Assembly (NCBI GenBank): GCA_002717185.1
Contig: PBDC01000019.1
Coordinates: 17,702-81,701 of the forward strand
Source of the DNA: Rhodospirillaceae bacterium
GTDB taxonomy: Bacteria > Pseudomonadota > Alphaproteobacteria > UBA8366 > GCA-2717185
Direction of reading: 5' to 3'
DNA: 64,000 nt
Shown: positions 9,356 to 17,462 of the stretch, one piece after another
Layout of the letters: every line of letters begins with the position of its first letter
How positions within the stretch are numbered: position 1 is the stretch's first letter
The notes under the pieces: model-generated
The model's input: the letters and a program-made list of their open reading frames with translations, nothing else
Database searches by the model: none
Told to the model about the DNA's origin: nothing
Program-made: the position numbers and the translations under genes

Positions 9356-9661
9356 ATGTTCATCGAACGTACCCACTACTACGCGAAGCCTGGCAAGGCA
9401 GATGAAGTGCGCCAGACCCGTGGACGCGCCTGTGACGTGCGCGAAGCAATTGGGCTGAAACGCGGGACGGTTCTACATAAGGTTAACCAGTCAGATAAAG
9501 GTCCGGATGTCACGTGGCAGTGCGAGTTCAGTTCGATCGAGGAGCGAGACCGTGATCTTCAATCGCGTGCTGACAGCCCGGAATTCGAGGCGGTCCGCAA
9601 GCATATGCGAACTTGTTACGATCGGTTTGACCGTCATTTCGAAGAAATTATTGACGGCTAG
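9356..9661 (+). CDS. Small dimeric alpha/beta-barrel-like protein
   Basis: A 101-residue cytoplasmic protein with no signal peptide. It starts MFIERTHYYAKPGKADEV and contains a beta-alpha pattern (EFSSIEERDRDLQSRADSPEFEAV) like the antibiotic-biosynthesis-monooxygenase/NIPSNAP group of dimeric ferredoxin-like barrels. Such proteins often bind or rearrange small aromatic or quinone intermediates. It follows the FAH-like gene by 11 bases and probably belongs to that operon. Its stop codon overlaps the stop of the convergent dioxygenase through a shared CTAG. The family assignment comes from pattern only. Confidence 0.6.
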   Translation: MFIERTHYYAKPGKADEVRQTRGRACDVREAIGLKRGTVLHKVNQSDKGPDVTWQCEFSSIEERDRDLQSRADSPEFEAVRKHMRTCYDRFDRHFEEIIDG

Positions 9662-10707
9662 TCGATATCGATCGGCGTTGAGAGTTCGGTCTCTGGGCAA
9701 ATTATACCGCCCCGCACAGCGCCTTGTTCGACCGTGCCATACCGTTCGGCGAAATGCGGTGGCAGCGGCCGGCCGTTCGGTGCTGATAACCAAAGGCGCA
9801 GCAGATGTCTGTGCCCGCCTTGTGTGTTTTCATCGTCGTAGGCCGTTCGCCCATGCAGGATCGTGTGATTGTGCAGGAACTGCATGTCGCCCGGCTCGAA
9901 ATCCATTTTCAAGCAAAATTCTTCCGCAAGCTTGTCAAGGAGTTCGAGCGCTTCTTCCTGCTGTTTGGTCAGGCGTGGGGCCTTGGAGAGGGTCTCTGCT
10001 GCGCGAAGGTCGCGGGCCGGATAGATGCAGGTCAAGCAGCCACCGAAATCGTTGAAAATAGGGGTCATGTACCAGGGCAATTTTCCTGTAGGAATCTCAC
10101 CTATACGAGATACCGCAAAGGGCTGGTATAGCGCGCCAAGAAGGTCCGGTCTGGTGTCTCGAATGGCGTTGTGTACGGCGCCTGCGCTGGCGATGCGGCT
10201 CAAGCCGCCTTTCGCCGCCGCATGCCGGCAGAACAGTCCGACGATGTCGCATGAATCTGTGTGAAACCGCAGGGCCTCGCTAGTTTGGTAGGCGCGCCGA
10301 CTTGGATTGCCTGTAGCGGCTCTTTGATCTCTAACATGGCCGAGCAAATGCCCCTCGGCATTTTGGGAGACGGGCTCGCCGAAATGCCGTCCAATAAGCC
10401 AATATGCCGCCGCAGCTTGGAAAAGGGTGTACCGATAGATAGGCATGCCTTTGATTAGAACGAAGCCTCGGCCTTCGACGATGTCATGTTGTAGGGCGTA
10501 GAGCCGGCTGGACAGGTTTGGCAGTGGAAATGTCTTGATATCGAAATGCCGCAAATCGGCCAATGCTGTTGGTAAGGTCTCCAATGCCGAGTCAATCTCT
10601 TGGATATCGGCCTCACTGAGCCGGTAAATCCAGCTGTCATCCTCATCCAGGCTTGCGCCCCGCCAGATCGAAGGTCCAATTGCTGGTTTCTGTTCGCAGG
10701 TGACCAT
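9658..10707 (-). CDS. TauD/TfdA-family Fe(II)/2-oxoglutarate dioxygenase
   Basis: A 349-residue non-haem iron oxygenase. The iron-binding facial triad is visible: His149-x-Asp151 in RFHTDS and His285 in ILHGR, with Arg304 (RHLLRLW) placed to bind 2-oxoglutarate. The N-terminal SIWRGASLDEDDSWIY region is shared with the dioxygenase at 40,039, so the two are divergent paralogues of one subgroup, distinct from classical TauD. The ATG at 10707 is chosen because ACAGGAAA precedes it; upstream start codons lack a ribosome site. Relatives hydroxylate gamma-butyrobetaine, taurine or unknown small acids. Confidence 0.85.
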   Translation of the reverse strand: MVTCEQKPAIGPSIWRGASLDEDDSWIYRLSEADIQEIDSALETLPTALADLRHFDIKTFPLPNLSSRLYALQHDIVEGRGFVLIKGMPIYRYTLFQAAAAYWLIGRHFGEPVSQNAEGHLLGHVRDQRAATGNPSRRAYQTSEALRFHTDSCDIVGLFCRHAAAKGGLSRIASAGAVHNAIRDTRPDLLGALYQPFAVSRIGEIPTGKLPWYMTPIFNDFGGCLTCIYPARDLRAAETLSKAPRLTKQQEEALELLDKLAEEFCLKMDFEPGDMQFLHNHTILHGRTAYDDENTQGGHRHLLRLWLSAPNGRPLPPHFAERYGTVEQGAVRGGIICPETELSTPIDID

Positions 10708-11161
10708 TTTCCTGTCTTTACGCTGCATTGTCGATGTAGGTACAACGATCCCACATATTGGCAAAGATCCGAGCTATCAATTTTTCCAATATCACGAAAG
10801 TGACGCGCTCCTGTTTTTATAGTGGCACGATACGCCGTTCCTATAATTATTATGCCAGCTATTAAAGCCGATAATGCTCGTGCCCCAGATTTACGGTTCG
10901 TAGCCGGTTATTCGAGCCAACATATTTATCGTTGTTGGCGCGGTTAAACAGCGTTTCTCGTTAGCGGTTTTAACGAGGTATTCGTCGACGCTACTATCGA
11001 TCAATTTGGATTTCAGTTTTTGAGCATGGCTGATCTTACTGCGTTTACGGAGATTGGTGGGACGTTTTATGTAATACATTTGGGGGGTAAAAAACGCCTC
11101 GTCGTAATCGCCAAACCGGGGTAACTACTTTGGTGAGAAGGAATGGCCCGGCGGGCTGCAC
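10708..11161. other. Intergenic stretch with an inverted repeat
   Basis: No gene was recognised in these 454 bases. A short frame on the minus strand (10891-11079) has no ribosome site or family likeness. A perfect inverted repeat, CTCGTTA at 10957-10963 and TAACGAG at 10971-10977 with a seven-base loop, could be an operator or a transcript hairpin; no T-tract follows it. Confidence 0.35.
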
Positions 11162-13303
11162 CTAAACGATAGCAGCTGCGCGTATCGTCTCCGGCGTGAA
11201 GGGCATACGTCGTAGCCGTAATCCAGTTACATCGTGGATTGCGTTGGCAATTGCGGCCCCAGCCGGTCCGCTAACCGCCTCGCCGGCACCGAGGTAGGGG
11301 TGGCCGGGCCGGTCCAATAGGATCGTCTCGATTTCTGGTATGTTATCGAAACGTATGATTGGATAAGTGTCCCAATCACGGCTGATAATGCCGTCACGAT
11401 CGAACTTCACTTCTTCATGCAAAGCCCAGCTGGCCGCCTGGATGAAGCCACCCTCGCTCTGCATTATCAATCCGTCTGGATCGACGATTTGTCCCGCATC
11501 CACGGAAACTACGGCGCGATGAAGTTTGACAACGGCATCGTCGCCGACTTCCAATTCCACGCCAACCGCTGAGTAGGCCTTCGAGTTCGTGTATTGCGCA
11601 AAGCCGATACCGCGTCCTTTGTTTGCCTGCTTTTTACTCTTAAACAAATTGTCGGCCACCACTCGAACACACGCCTTGGCGCGTTCGTCTTCGAGATGGC
11701 GCAGCCGGAATTCGACAGGGTCGATGTCAGCCGCCTTGGCCAGTTCGTCTAGGAAACATTCGATCGCGTAGACATTGGCGAAGCCGCCCAGCGTGCGTAG
11801 GGCAGATGTTCTTAAAGGTAGCCCTCGCACTAGATTTTTTACCAGACGCGGATTTGGGAAATTGTAGAGTGGGTCCAGGTTGCGGTGAATGCCAACATGA
11901 TAGCGCATGGCTGGTTGGGGGATTGGGTCCTCTGCACCGTTTTCGATGTAGCGCAGCGGCAGGAGGCGCCGCGCGCCTTCGCCGGGTGGGCTATTGCGCG
12001 GTCGCATCATAAATGTGTCGCCGTAGCTTTCCTGTGACCAGGCGACGACATTACCGTCTGCATCTAGGCTCGCCTGAACCGCCATCGCCATGCACGTAGA
12101 GTAAGGTTCCCAAGCGTGCTCGTCTTCTCGCGTCCATTTCATAAGGATTGGCGTGCCCGGCAGCGCTCGCGCGACAAGTGCCGCGTCGACTGCGACATCG
12201 TCAGCGCCGTTGTGACCGTAGCAGCCGGCTCCTGGGACATGGACTAAGTGAAGGTCGTCCTGGTCCAAGCCTAGGCCATCCGCCAGAGCCTCGCGCAATA
12301 CATAGATCCCCTGGCTGTGCGTCCAGATATGGATTTTGCTGTTCTCGGTCTGGGCCAGGGCCGCCGATGGCCCGATCGAGCCATGCATATGGTAGGGTTT
12401 TTCATAGCGAGCGGTCAGGGTCTGCACGGTATTTGCTGGCGGTTCGGGCAGTTTCGGGACTGGTTGGCGCTGCGGAACGCCCTCAGAAACCGGCAAGCTC
12501 ACCCGTTCGTTGGATTTCATGCTTTCATATATGTCGGCGGTAATTAGTCCATCGCTCATATTCCAATCGGCCGCCGCGACCAATCGTTCTGCCGCTTGTA
12601 TAACGGTGTATTCATCTGCACCCGCAACTGCGAGATAGCTGCCGTCGCGGACCACGCGTATTCCGTTTTTTTCAAGCCGTTCGCAAACATCTTTATCCAA
12701 GGATCGCAGGCGTGCGTGATAATGCGGTGGGCGTACTACTCGGGCATGCAACATCCCCGGCATCACCATGTCATGAACGAATTTTGCCGATCCGGTGACA
12801 AGACCGGAAAGTCCCCGGGCGGTTTGTGCCGTACCCACCTCGGAATAGGCTTCGGGTAATTTGACATCCACCTTCGGGTCTATGGGAATTTCGAAGGGTT
12901 GGTCTCCCTGGAGCTCCCAATAGGTAATGGAACGGTTCGTGTCGCGCGACCGGATTAGGCCGTCAGACAGTTCTAGAGAGCCGGCGTCTACTTGCAATTG
13001 AGCCGCGGCTTGGGTGATCAGGTGCTGGCGTGCCGTTGCGGCGGCAAGTCGGATCGCCTGACCGGAATCTTGCATTGAATTACTACCCGACGTTACACCT
13101 TCGTCGGGGGAGTTGCCGGTCTCAACAGTTGCCATGTCGATGCGATGCAGTGCCACATCAAGCTCTTCGGCGGCGATGGCGGCAAGCGCTGTGGAAATGC
13201 GTTGGCCGATTTCTACCTTGCCGCTGCGCACAATTACCCGGCCATCAGCCGTAATCGCAATCCATTGGTCTAATAGCGGTTGTTTTGCCAGGCTAGCGGT
13301 CAT
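11162..13303 (-). CDS. Molybdenum hydroxylase large subunit (isoquinoline 1-oxidoreductase beta-like)
   Basis: A 713-residue molybdopterin-binding subunit of the xanthine oxidase family, closest in organisation to two-subunit IorAB/nicotinate-type enzymes. The N-terminus (QWIAITADGRVIVRSGKVEIGQ) is the first MoCo-domain segment. Further on are GCYGHNGADDVAVDA, LRTLGGFANVYAIECFLDELA, and near the C-terminus YLGAGEAVSGPAGAAI with the conserved active-site Glu. The ATG at 13303 has GGTGGAGG six bases upstream and overlaps the upstream iron-sulfur gene by 11 bases, so translation is likely coupled. No Tat signal is seen. It should hydroxylate an N-heterocycle or aldehyde; the substrate is unknown. 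Confidence 0.85.
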   Translation of the reverse strand: MTASLAKQPLLDQWIAITADGRVIVRSGKVEIGQRISTALAAIAAEELDVALHRIDMATVETGNSPDEGVTSGSNSMQDSGQAIRLAAATARQHLITQAAAQLQVDAGSLELSDGLIRSRDTNRSITYWELQGDQPFEIPIDPKVDVKLPEAYSEVGTAQTARGLSGLVTGSAKFVHDMVMPGMLHARVVRPPHYHARLRSLDKDVCERLEKNGIRVVRDGSYLAVAGADEYTVIQAAERLVAAADWNMSDGLITADIYESMKSNERVSLPVSEGVPQRQPVPKLPEPPANTVQTLTARYEKPYHMHGSIGPSAALAQTENSKIHIWTHSQGIYVLREALADGLGLDQDDLHLVHVPGAGCYGHNGADDVAVDAALVARALPGTPILMKWTREDEHAWEPYSTCMAMAVQASLDADGNVVAWSQESYGDTFMMRPRNSPPGEGARRLLPLRYIENGAEDPIPQPAMRYHVGIHRNLDPLYNFPNPRLVKNLVRGLPLRTSALRTLGGFANVYAIECFLDELAKAADIDPVEFRLRHLEDERAKACVRVVADNLFKSKKQANKGRGIGFAQYTNSKAYSAVGVELEVGDDAVVKLHRAVVSVDAGQIVDPDGLIMQSEGGFIQAASWALHEEVKFDRDGIISRDWDTYPIIRFDNIPEIETILLDRPGHPYLGAGEAVSGPAGAAIANAIHDVTGLRLRRMPFTPETIRAAAIV

Positions 13304-13769
13304 CGGAGCCTCCACCGCTGGACAACCTTTCGATCGCTTTCAATACCCGTACGTGTGAGCCACAGCGGCAAAGATGATCTGCCAAGGCCTCGTTGATGTC
13401 CGAACGACTAGGTTTGGGGTTGCGTTCCATCAATGCGGTCGTGGCAATGATAAGACCACTGGTACAGTAACCACATTGGGCAGCGTTTTCCGCAATAAAG
13501 GCTTGCTGCACCTTGTTGGGGTTGCCGTTTTCAGCCAATCCCTCGACGGTTTGAATCTGGTTCCCAGCAAACTCTGAAACAGCGCGCACGCAACTCAATA
13601 CCGGTTCCCCATCGACTAAAACGGTGCAGGCACCGCATTGCTCAAGGCCGCACCCGAGTTTCGCGCCGGTCAATCCCATTTCATTTCGCAGCACAAAGAG
13701 CAACGGTGTCGCCGCGTCAACTTCAACGCCATGTGGCGTGCCGTTCACTTGAAGCTTGATCGTGGTCAT
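13293..13769 (-). CDS. Two [2Fe-2S] cluster small subunit of molybdenum hydroxylase (IorA-like)
   Basis: A 158-residue electron-transfer subunit. The plant-ferredoxin-type cluster ligands are Cys40, Cys45, Cys48 and Cys60, and the second, alpha-helical cluster uses Cys99, Cys102, Cys134 and Cys136 (CGYC and CRC). It passes electrons from the MoCo subunit encoded immediately downstream. No FAD subunit gene is adjacent, so this is a two-component enzyme whose electron acceptor is probably a cytochrome or quinone rather than NAD. The length fits the family. Confidence 0.9.
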   Translation of the reverse strand: MTTIKLQVNGTPHGVEVDAATPLLFVLRNEMGLTGAKLGCGLEQCGACTVLVDGEPVLSCVRAVSEFAGNQIQTVEGLAENGNPNKVQQAFIAENAAQCGYCTSGLIIATTALMERNPKPSRSDINEALADHLCRCGSHVRVLKAIERLSSGGGSDDR

Positions 13770-13863
13770 TCGTCTAACACCTTCTCCGAAATTCTTTCCT
13801 ATTCTCGCCTAACCGGGTTTTGGGTCAATCATTTGGGATAATCGCAATTTGTGCGTCCAATGA

Positions 13864-14214
13864 CATAAGTCCGGCCCGCATTTCTGCAAGGCAGTTGTTG
13901 TCGGTGCACCTGTCTATTTGTGTGAACAAACTGGTACGTCGCTGGAACGCCTAGGTTCCACTCATGGCGACAATGGTGCGCAGGTGGGTCAAGCCATACG
14001 GAGTATCAGGGCGTCGTTGGAGGGAGTGGCCTCAAGTTTAATTTATATGTCCAATATCGCCATCGACATCGCCGTCCACGCCTAAAGGTATGCGGTTTAT
14101 CCTGCAACAGGACTGTATTTTATTAACGTGTGTCCTGTTGGTGTCGGCTTGATTGTTAGCGGGTTCGCTAGCATCAAGCGTCTGGCTGAAATCGACGCCG
14201 TTGATGTGCCGTAA
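13864..14214 (+). pseudogene. Decayed RidA/YjgF-family gene
   Basis: One reading frame from 13864 to the TAA at 14212 translates to recognisable RidA-family sequence: AVVVGAPVYLCEQTG, then GDNGAQVGQAIRSIRASLEG, and near the end LIVSGFASIKRLAEIDAV, the family's typical 'LVEIDAVAV' terminus. It has no usable start codon, and in-frame stops occur at 13861 (TGA) and 14083 (TAA). The segment after the internal stop is also poorly preserved. RidA proteins deaminate reactive enamine/imine intermediates and often accompany luciferase-like monooxygenases in pyrimidine-type degradation. This relic lies beside such a gene (14227-15450). Confidence 0.75.
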
Positions 14215-14226
14215 AGCTGAAGGCCG

Positions 14227-15450
14227 CTAGTCAGCGGCGTCAGCGGTACGGATGCTTTCTGCCTGCACCGAGTTCTTACTAAAACGGCTCTCGTATGGCG
14301 TGGTGTCGATCTCTTCGAGCTGTGTTTCGCCCGACAGCACCTTTTGCTTCCACTCCTGATGTTCCGGCTCGTTTGCCTGGAATTCAGGCATAACCTCTTT
14401 GGCGAAAAGTTCTAGGCTTTCGCAAATATGCTCATGTGTGTTCTTGCCGGCTTGGTTCAGCAGGATGATCTGGTCTACATGGGAAGTAGAATATTTGCGT
14501 AGGCGCTTGCGGATGGTTTCTGGAGAGCCGATCAGGCCACCGGAGATGGCCCGAGCATGCGCGTCCGGGTTTTCTGATTTCCAGCGCTCGTATTCCGCCC
14601 AAAGGTCAACGGTCCCGGGCGGCGGCCGGTCGCGTTGTGCGCCGATACGGCCGGCGCTGTAAAACTGCAGAGCAAACTGGAAAAACGGGATGCCGTCGGC
14701 GCGGCGGCGTGCTTCCTCGTCGGTTTCTGCACACATAAAGTAGCTAACAAGCGCCATGTTTGGATTGGTCTGATAGTTAGTCAGCTTATCCATACGCTTG
14801 GTGATAGAGTTATAATAGGCATTAACCCAAGCTTTAGCCGCGTCGCCGCTGACAAATTGGAAGCCTAGCGCCCCCATACCTCGGCGGCCCGCATACTCGA
14901 TCGTCTTAAGCTGTGAGCAGGCCACCCAAAGCGGCGGATGAGGTTTTTGTATAGGTTTCGGCAATACATTACGCAGCGGGAAGTCAAAATATTCGCCGTG
15001 ATATTCCCAACCGCCATCATTGAACATTGGGATGACGGCGCGCACTGCGTCCTCCCATACTTCACGCTTTGTCTCTAACGGGCGGTCGAACGGACCAAGC
15101 TCGGTCACGCTGCCGCCCTCGCCCATGCCGAACTCGACGCGGCCGTTACTGAGCAGATCGAGCGACGATACCTTTTCAGCTACGCGAGCTGGATGATTGG
15201 TGGTCAGTTGGATAATGCCATGGCCCAAGCGGATATTTTTCGTCCGCTGGCTGGCAGCGCCGAGGAATACCTCGGGGGATGGACAGTGTGAATACTCCTC
15301 CAGGAAGTGGTGCTCGACCTCCCAGGCGTAATCGAAGCCAAGCCCGTCGGCGAGCTCCATTTGATCGAGCGCGTTGTTGAACAATTGGCGTTCGCTGTCC
15401 GGTCCCCAGGGTCGAGGCAACTGCAATTCATAAAAAATTCCGAACTTCAT
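14227..15450 (-). CDS. LLM class flavin-dependent monooxygenase (luciferase-like)
   Basis: A 407-residue TIM-barrel flavoprotein. It starts MKFGIFYELQLPRPW, has WEVEHHFLEEYSH around residue 45 (as in alkanal-monooxygenase-like proteins), and the flavin-phosphate-binding GRVEFGMGEGGS around residues 105-116, followed by PLWVACSQLKTIEYAGRRG. GAAGG lies about ten bases upstream of the ATG. The flanks carry relics of RidA-like and tautomerase-like genes, so this is probably a remaining member of a once larger degradation cluster. The substrate is unknown. FMNH2 supplied by a separate reductase is the usual arrangement in the family. Confidence 0.85.
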   Translation of the reverse strand: MKFGIFYELQLPRPWGPDSERQLFNNALDQMELADGLGFDYAWEVEHHFLEEYSHCPSPEVFLGAASQRTKNIRLGHGIIQLTTNHPARVAEKVSSLDLLSNGRVEFGMGEGGSVTELGPFDRPLETKREVWEDAVRAVIPMFNDGGWEYHGEYFDFPLRNVLPKPIQKPHPPLWVACSQLKTIEYAGRRGMGALGFQFVSGDAAKAWVNAYYNSITKRMDKLTNYQTNPNMALVSYFMCAETDEEARRRADGIPFFQFALQFYSAGRIGAQRDRPPPGTVDLWAEYERWKSENPDAHARAISGGLIGSPETIRKRLRKYSTSHVDQIILLNQAGKNTHEHICESLELFAKEVMPEFQANEPEHQEWKQKVLSGETQLEEIDTTPYESRFSKNSVQAESIRTADAAD

Positions 15451-15584
15451 GGAAAAATACCTTCGTCGTTCACGGTACGGTTGCTGGCTACCCTAGACCG
15501 GTGCGCGAGAAGCAGCAACGCCTCGCGATTAACCAAAAGCGCAGTAGGCTTGGATTTTGAGGCGTTATCGGACGTGTACTCTCA

Positions 15585-15737
15585 TTAGCTGTCTCTTCGA
15601 AACTGTCTAAGGTTTCCTTTACTGAAGCAGGCTGGCCCTTGCGAATAGTTTTCCCAGTTCATACGAAGCTCCGCTGGTCGTCCGCGTTTCTCTGCGACAG
15701 CCGGCCACCGTTCCAGATAATCATATCCGTGACCCTT
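15585..15737 (-). other. Possible protein-coding remnant, family not recognised
   Basis: A 50-codon open frame ending in TAA, beginning right after an in-frame TGA and without its own start, reads KGHGYDYLERWPAVAEKRG followed by a segment containing ELRMNWENYSQGP. The composition looks like real protein, but I cannot name a family. It may be the C-terminal relic of a deleted gene, in line with the two clearer pseudogenes nearby. Confidence 0.2.
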
Positions 15738-15810
15738 TCATCGGACATGCTATTTTCAGTGTTATGAGCTCGGCCTGATAGCAATTGGCTACGCGCTGGG
15801 CGAGGGATTT

Positions 15811-16020
15811 ATGCCCATTATTCATATCCAGCTGTCTAAAGGTTTGGCGTAAATCGAACAGCAGCTGATTATTACAATTCGTTATGGCTTCCTCAGTGTG
15901 GTTGTAAAACTAGTCGAAAAAGTGAAGGCGTTGTGCTTGGTCCGAACCCATGATAGCGGGACAATTCTATTCAGTCCGTTCAAGCTACTGCGGATAACGG
16001 AACCATTGTTTGGAGATTGA
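15811..16020 (+). pseudogene. Decayed 4-oxalocrotonate tautomerase-like gene
   Basis: An ATG at 15811 with GAGGGATTT directly upstream begins MPIIHIQLSKG, the hallmark start of 4-OT-type tautomerases whose Pro1 is the catalytic base. Codon 14 is TAA (15850-15852), but the same frame continues IEQQLI and then a helix-like segment to a TGA at 16018, giving 69 codons, the normal family size. Either one nonsense mutation or wider decay has occurred; similarity fades after about residue 45, so I favour decay. Active relatives isomerise 2-hydroxymuconate-type intermediates of aromatic ring cleavage. Confidence 0.55.
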
Positions 16021-16102
16021 TTAGAAATTCAGGCTTGCATCCATTTGTACAGACTTTGATGATCGCTTCGTCCATCCACCCAGCAACGAGTTATCCTTTG
16101 AC

Positions 16103-16984
16103 ATGAAGCCCGCCCCCTTTTCCTATCATCGCCCGGAAAGTGTTGCCGATGCCGTGGCGATGCTAGCCAGTCTGGAAGATGCCAAGATCCTGGCCGGCGG
16201 GCAGTCATTAATAGCGATGATGAATTTTCGCTATCTCGCGCCTGAGCATATAGTGGACATCAACCGTATTCCGGAGCTTACAGAGATACGGGAAGAAGGT
16301 GATGCGATCCGTTTCGGTGCGATGGTCCGGCAGCGCGACGCTATGGAATCACCCTTAGTACTGGCGCGTTGCCCGCTTTTAATCGAAGCACTTGAAAACG
16401 TCGGCCATATTCAGACGCGTAATCGGGGCACGATTGGGGGTAGCCTTTCGCATCTCGATCCCTCAGCCGAGATACCGGCGGTATTCAGCGCGCTAGACGC
16501 GGTATTGCATGTGAAGAGCGAGCGGGGCACGCGCGACATTGCAATTGCCGATTGGTCGCTTGGCTATATGATGCCGAACCTGGAACCGGACGAACTACTT
16601 ATTGGCATTACCGTACCCTGTTGGCCGAAAGGTCATGGGCACGCTTTCTTGGAATTGGCGCGCCGACACGGCGATTTCGCGATGGCCGGCGCAGGAGCGT
16701 TGATGGCCCTTCATGCTGATGGGACAATCGCACGGGTGGCGGTGGCCCTTGCTGGGGTCGATGTAGGTCCTGTCCGGCTGCAAGATTCGATATCAAACCT
16801 TGTCGGGCAGAGGCCAAGCGAAGCACTTTTTGCGGAGGTTTCGAAATCGGCTACCGCTGTTGCGGGTATCGATGATGTGCATGCTCCGGCAGCTTATCGG
16901 AAGCGGTTGGCGGTCGTATATACGCGGCGAGCGTTGACCAAAGCCCATCAGCGGGCGCTCGAGGCGGGGGGTAACCATGGGTGA
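16103..16984 (+). CDS. FAD-binding medium subunit of CoxMSL-type molybdenum hydroxylase
   Basis: A 293-residue flavin subunit of the xanthine oxidase/CO dehydrogenase family. It begins with the typical MKPAPFSYHRPESVADAV and has the FAD-binding loop KILAGGQSLIAMMNFR around residues 31-46. The second flavin motif, TIGGSLSHLDPSAE, is at about 113-126. The subunit passes electrons from the iron-sulfur subunit to NAD or quinone. It overlaps the next gene by eight bases, the start of an M-S-L ordered operon. It is preceded by a stretch with tautomerase-like and other relics. Confidence 0.9.
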   Translation: MKPAPFSYHRPESVADAVAMLASLEDAKILAGGQSLIAMMNFRYLAPEHIVDINRIPELTEIREEGDAIRFGAMVRQRDAMESPLVLARCPLLIEALENVGHIQTRNRGTIGGSLSHLDPSAEIPAVFSALDAVLHVKSERGTRDIAIADWSLGYMMPNLEPDELLIGITVPCWPKGHGHAFLELARRHGDFAMAGAGALMALHADGTIARVAVALAGVDVGPVRLQDSISNLVGQRPSEALFAEVSKSATAVAGIDDVHAPAAYRKRLAVVYTRRALTKAHQRALEAGGNHG

Positions 16985-17462
16985 AAAGCGCGAAATCGAA
17001 TTGACTGTTAATGGTCAGGCAGTAACCCGCGAGATAGAGGTGCGCTGGACACTTGTCGATTTCCTGCGTCATGAACTCAAGCTAACCGGCACCCATGTGG
17101 GTTGCGAACACGGTGTCTGTGGCGCATGCACGGTGTTGCTCGACGGTCGGTCGGCGCGGTCTTGCTTAACCTTCGCTGTGCAGGCCGACGGTTGTGACAT
17201 CACGACTGTCGAAGGTTTGTCTCCGACCGAAGGGTTAAGTCCGCTGCAGCAAGCATTTTCCGACCATCACGGACTGCAATGCGGTTACTGCACGCCCGGT
17301 GTATTGTGCACGCTCACAGAGTTCCTGGAAACGAATGCCGACCCCAACGAAGAGGAAATCCGCATCGCGCTTTCCGGCAATCTCTGCCGCTGCACGGGCT
17401 ATCAAGGTATGGTCGATGCGGCACTTGCTTTCGTCGAAGCGCGCAAAGGTGGTGCGACATGA
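16977..17462 (+). CDS. [2Fe-2S] small subunit of CoxMSL-type molybdenum hydroxylase
   Basis: A 161-residue protein with both iron-sulfur motifs of the family: Cys43, Cys48, Cys51 and Cys63 (C-x4-C-G-A-C and a later Cys), then Cys102, Cys105, Cys137 and Cys139 (CGYC and CRC). It relays electrons between the MoCo and FAD subunits. It overlaps both neighbours, by eight bases with the FAD subunit and by an ATGA overlap with the large subunit, so all three are translated from one message. Confidence 0.92.
   Translation: MGEKREIELTVNGQAVTREIEVRWTLVDFLRHELKLTGTHVGCEHGVCGACTVLLDGRSARSCLTFAVQADGCDITTVEGLSPTEGLSPLQQAFSDHHGLQCGYCTPGVLCTLTEFLETNADPNEEEIRIALSGNLCRCTGYQGMVDAALAFVEARKGGAT

Noticed and set aside
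10891..11079. A 62-residue minus-strand protein upstream of the dioxygenase
   Set aside because: No ribosome site, no recognisable domain, and it overlaps an inverted repeat.
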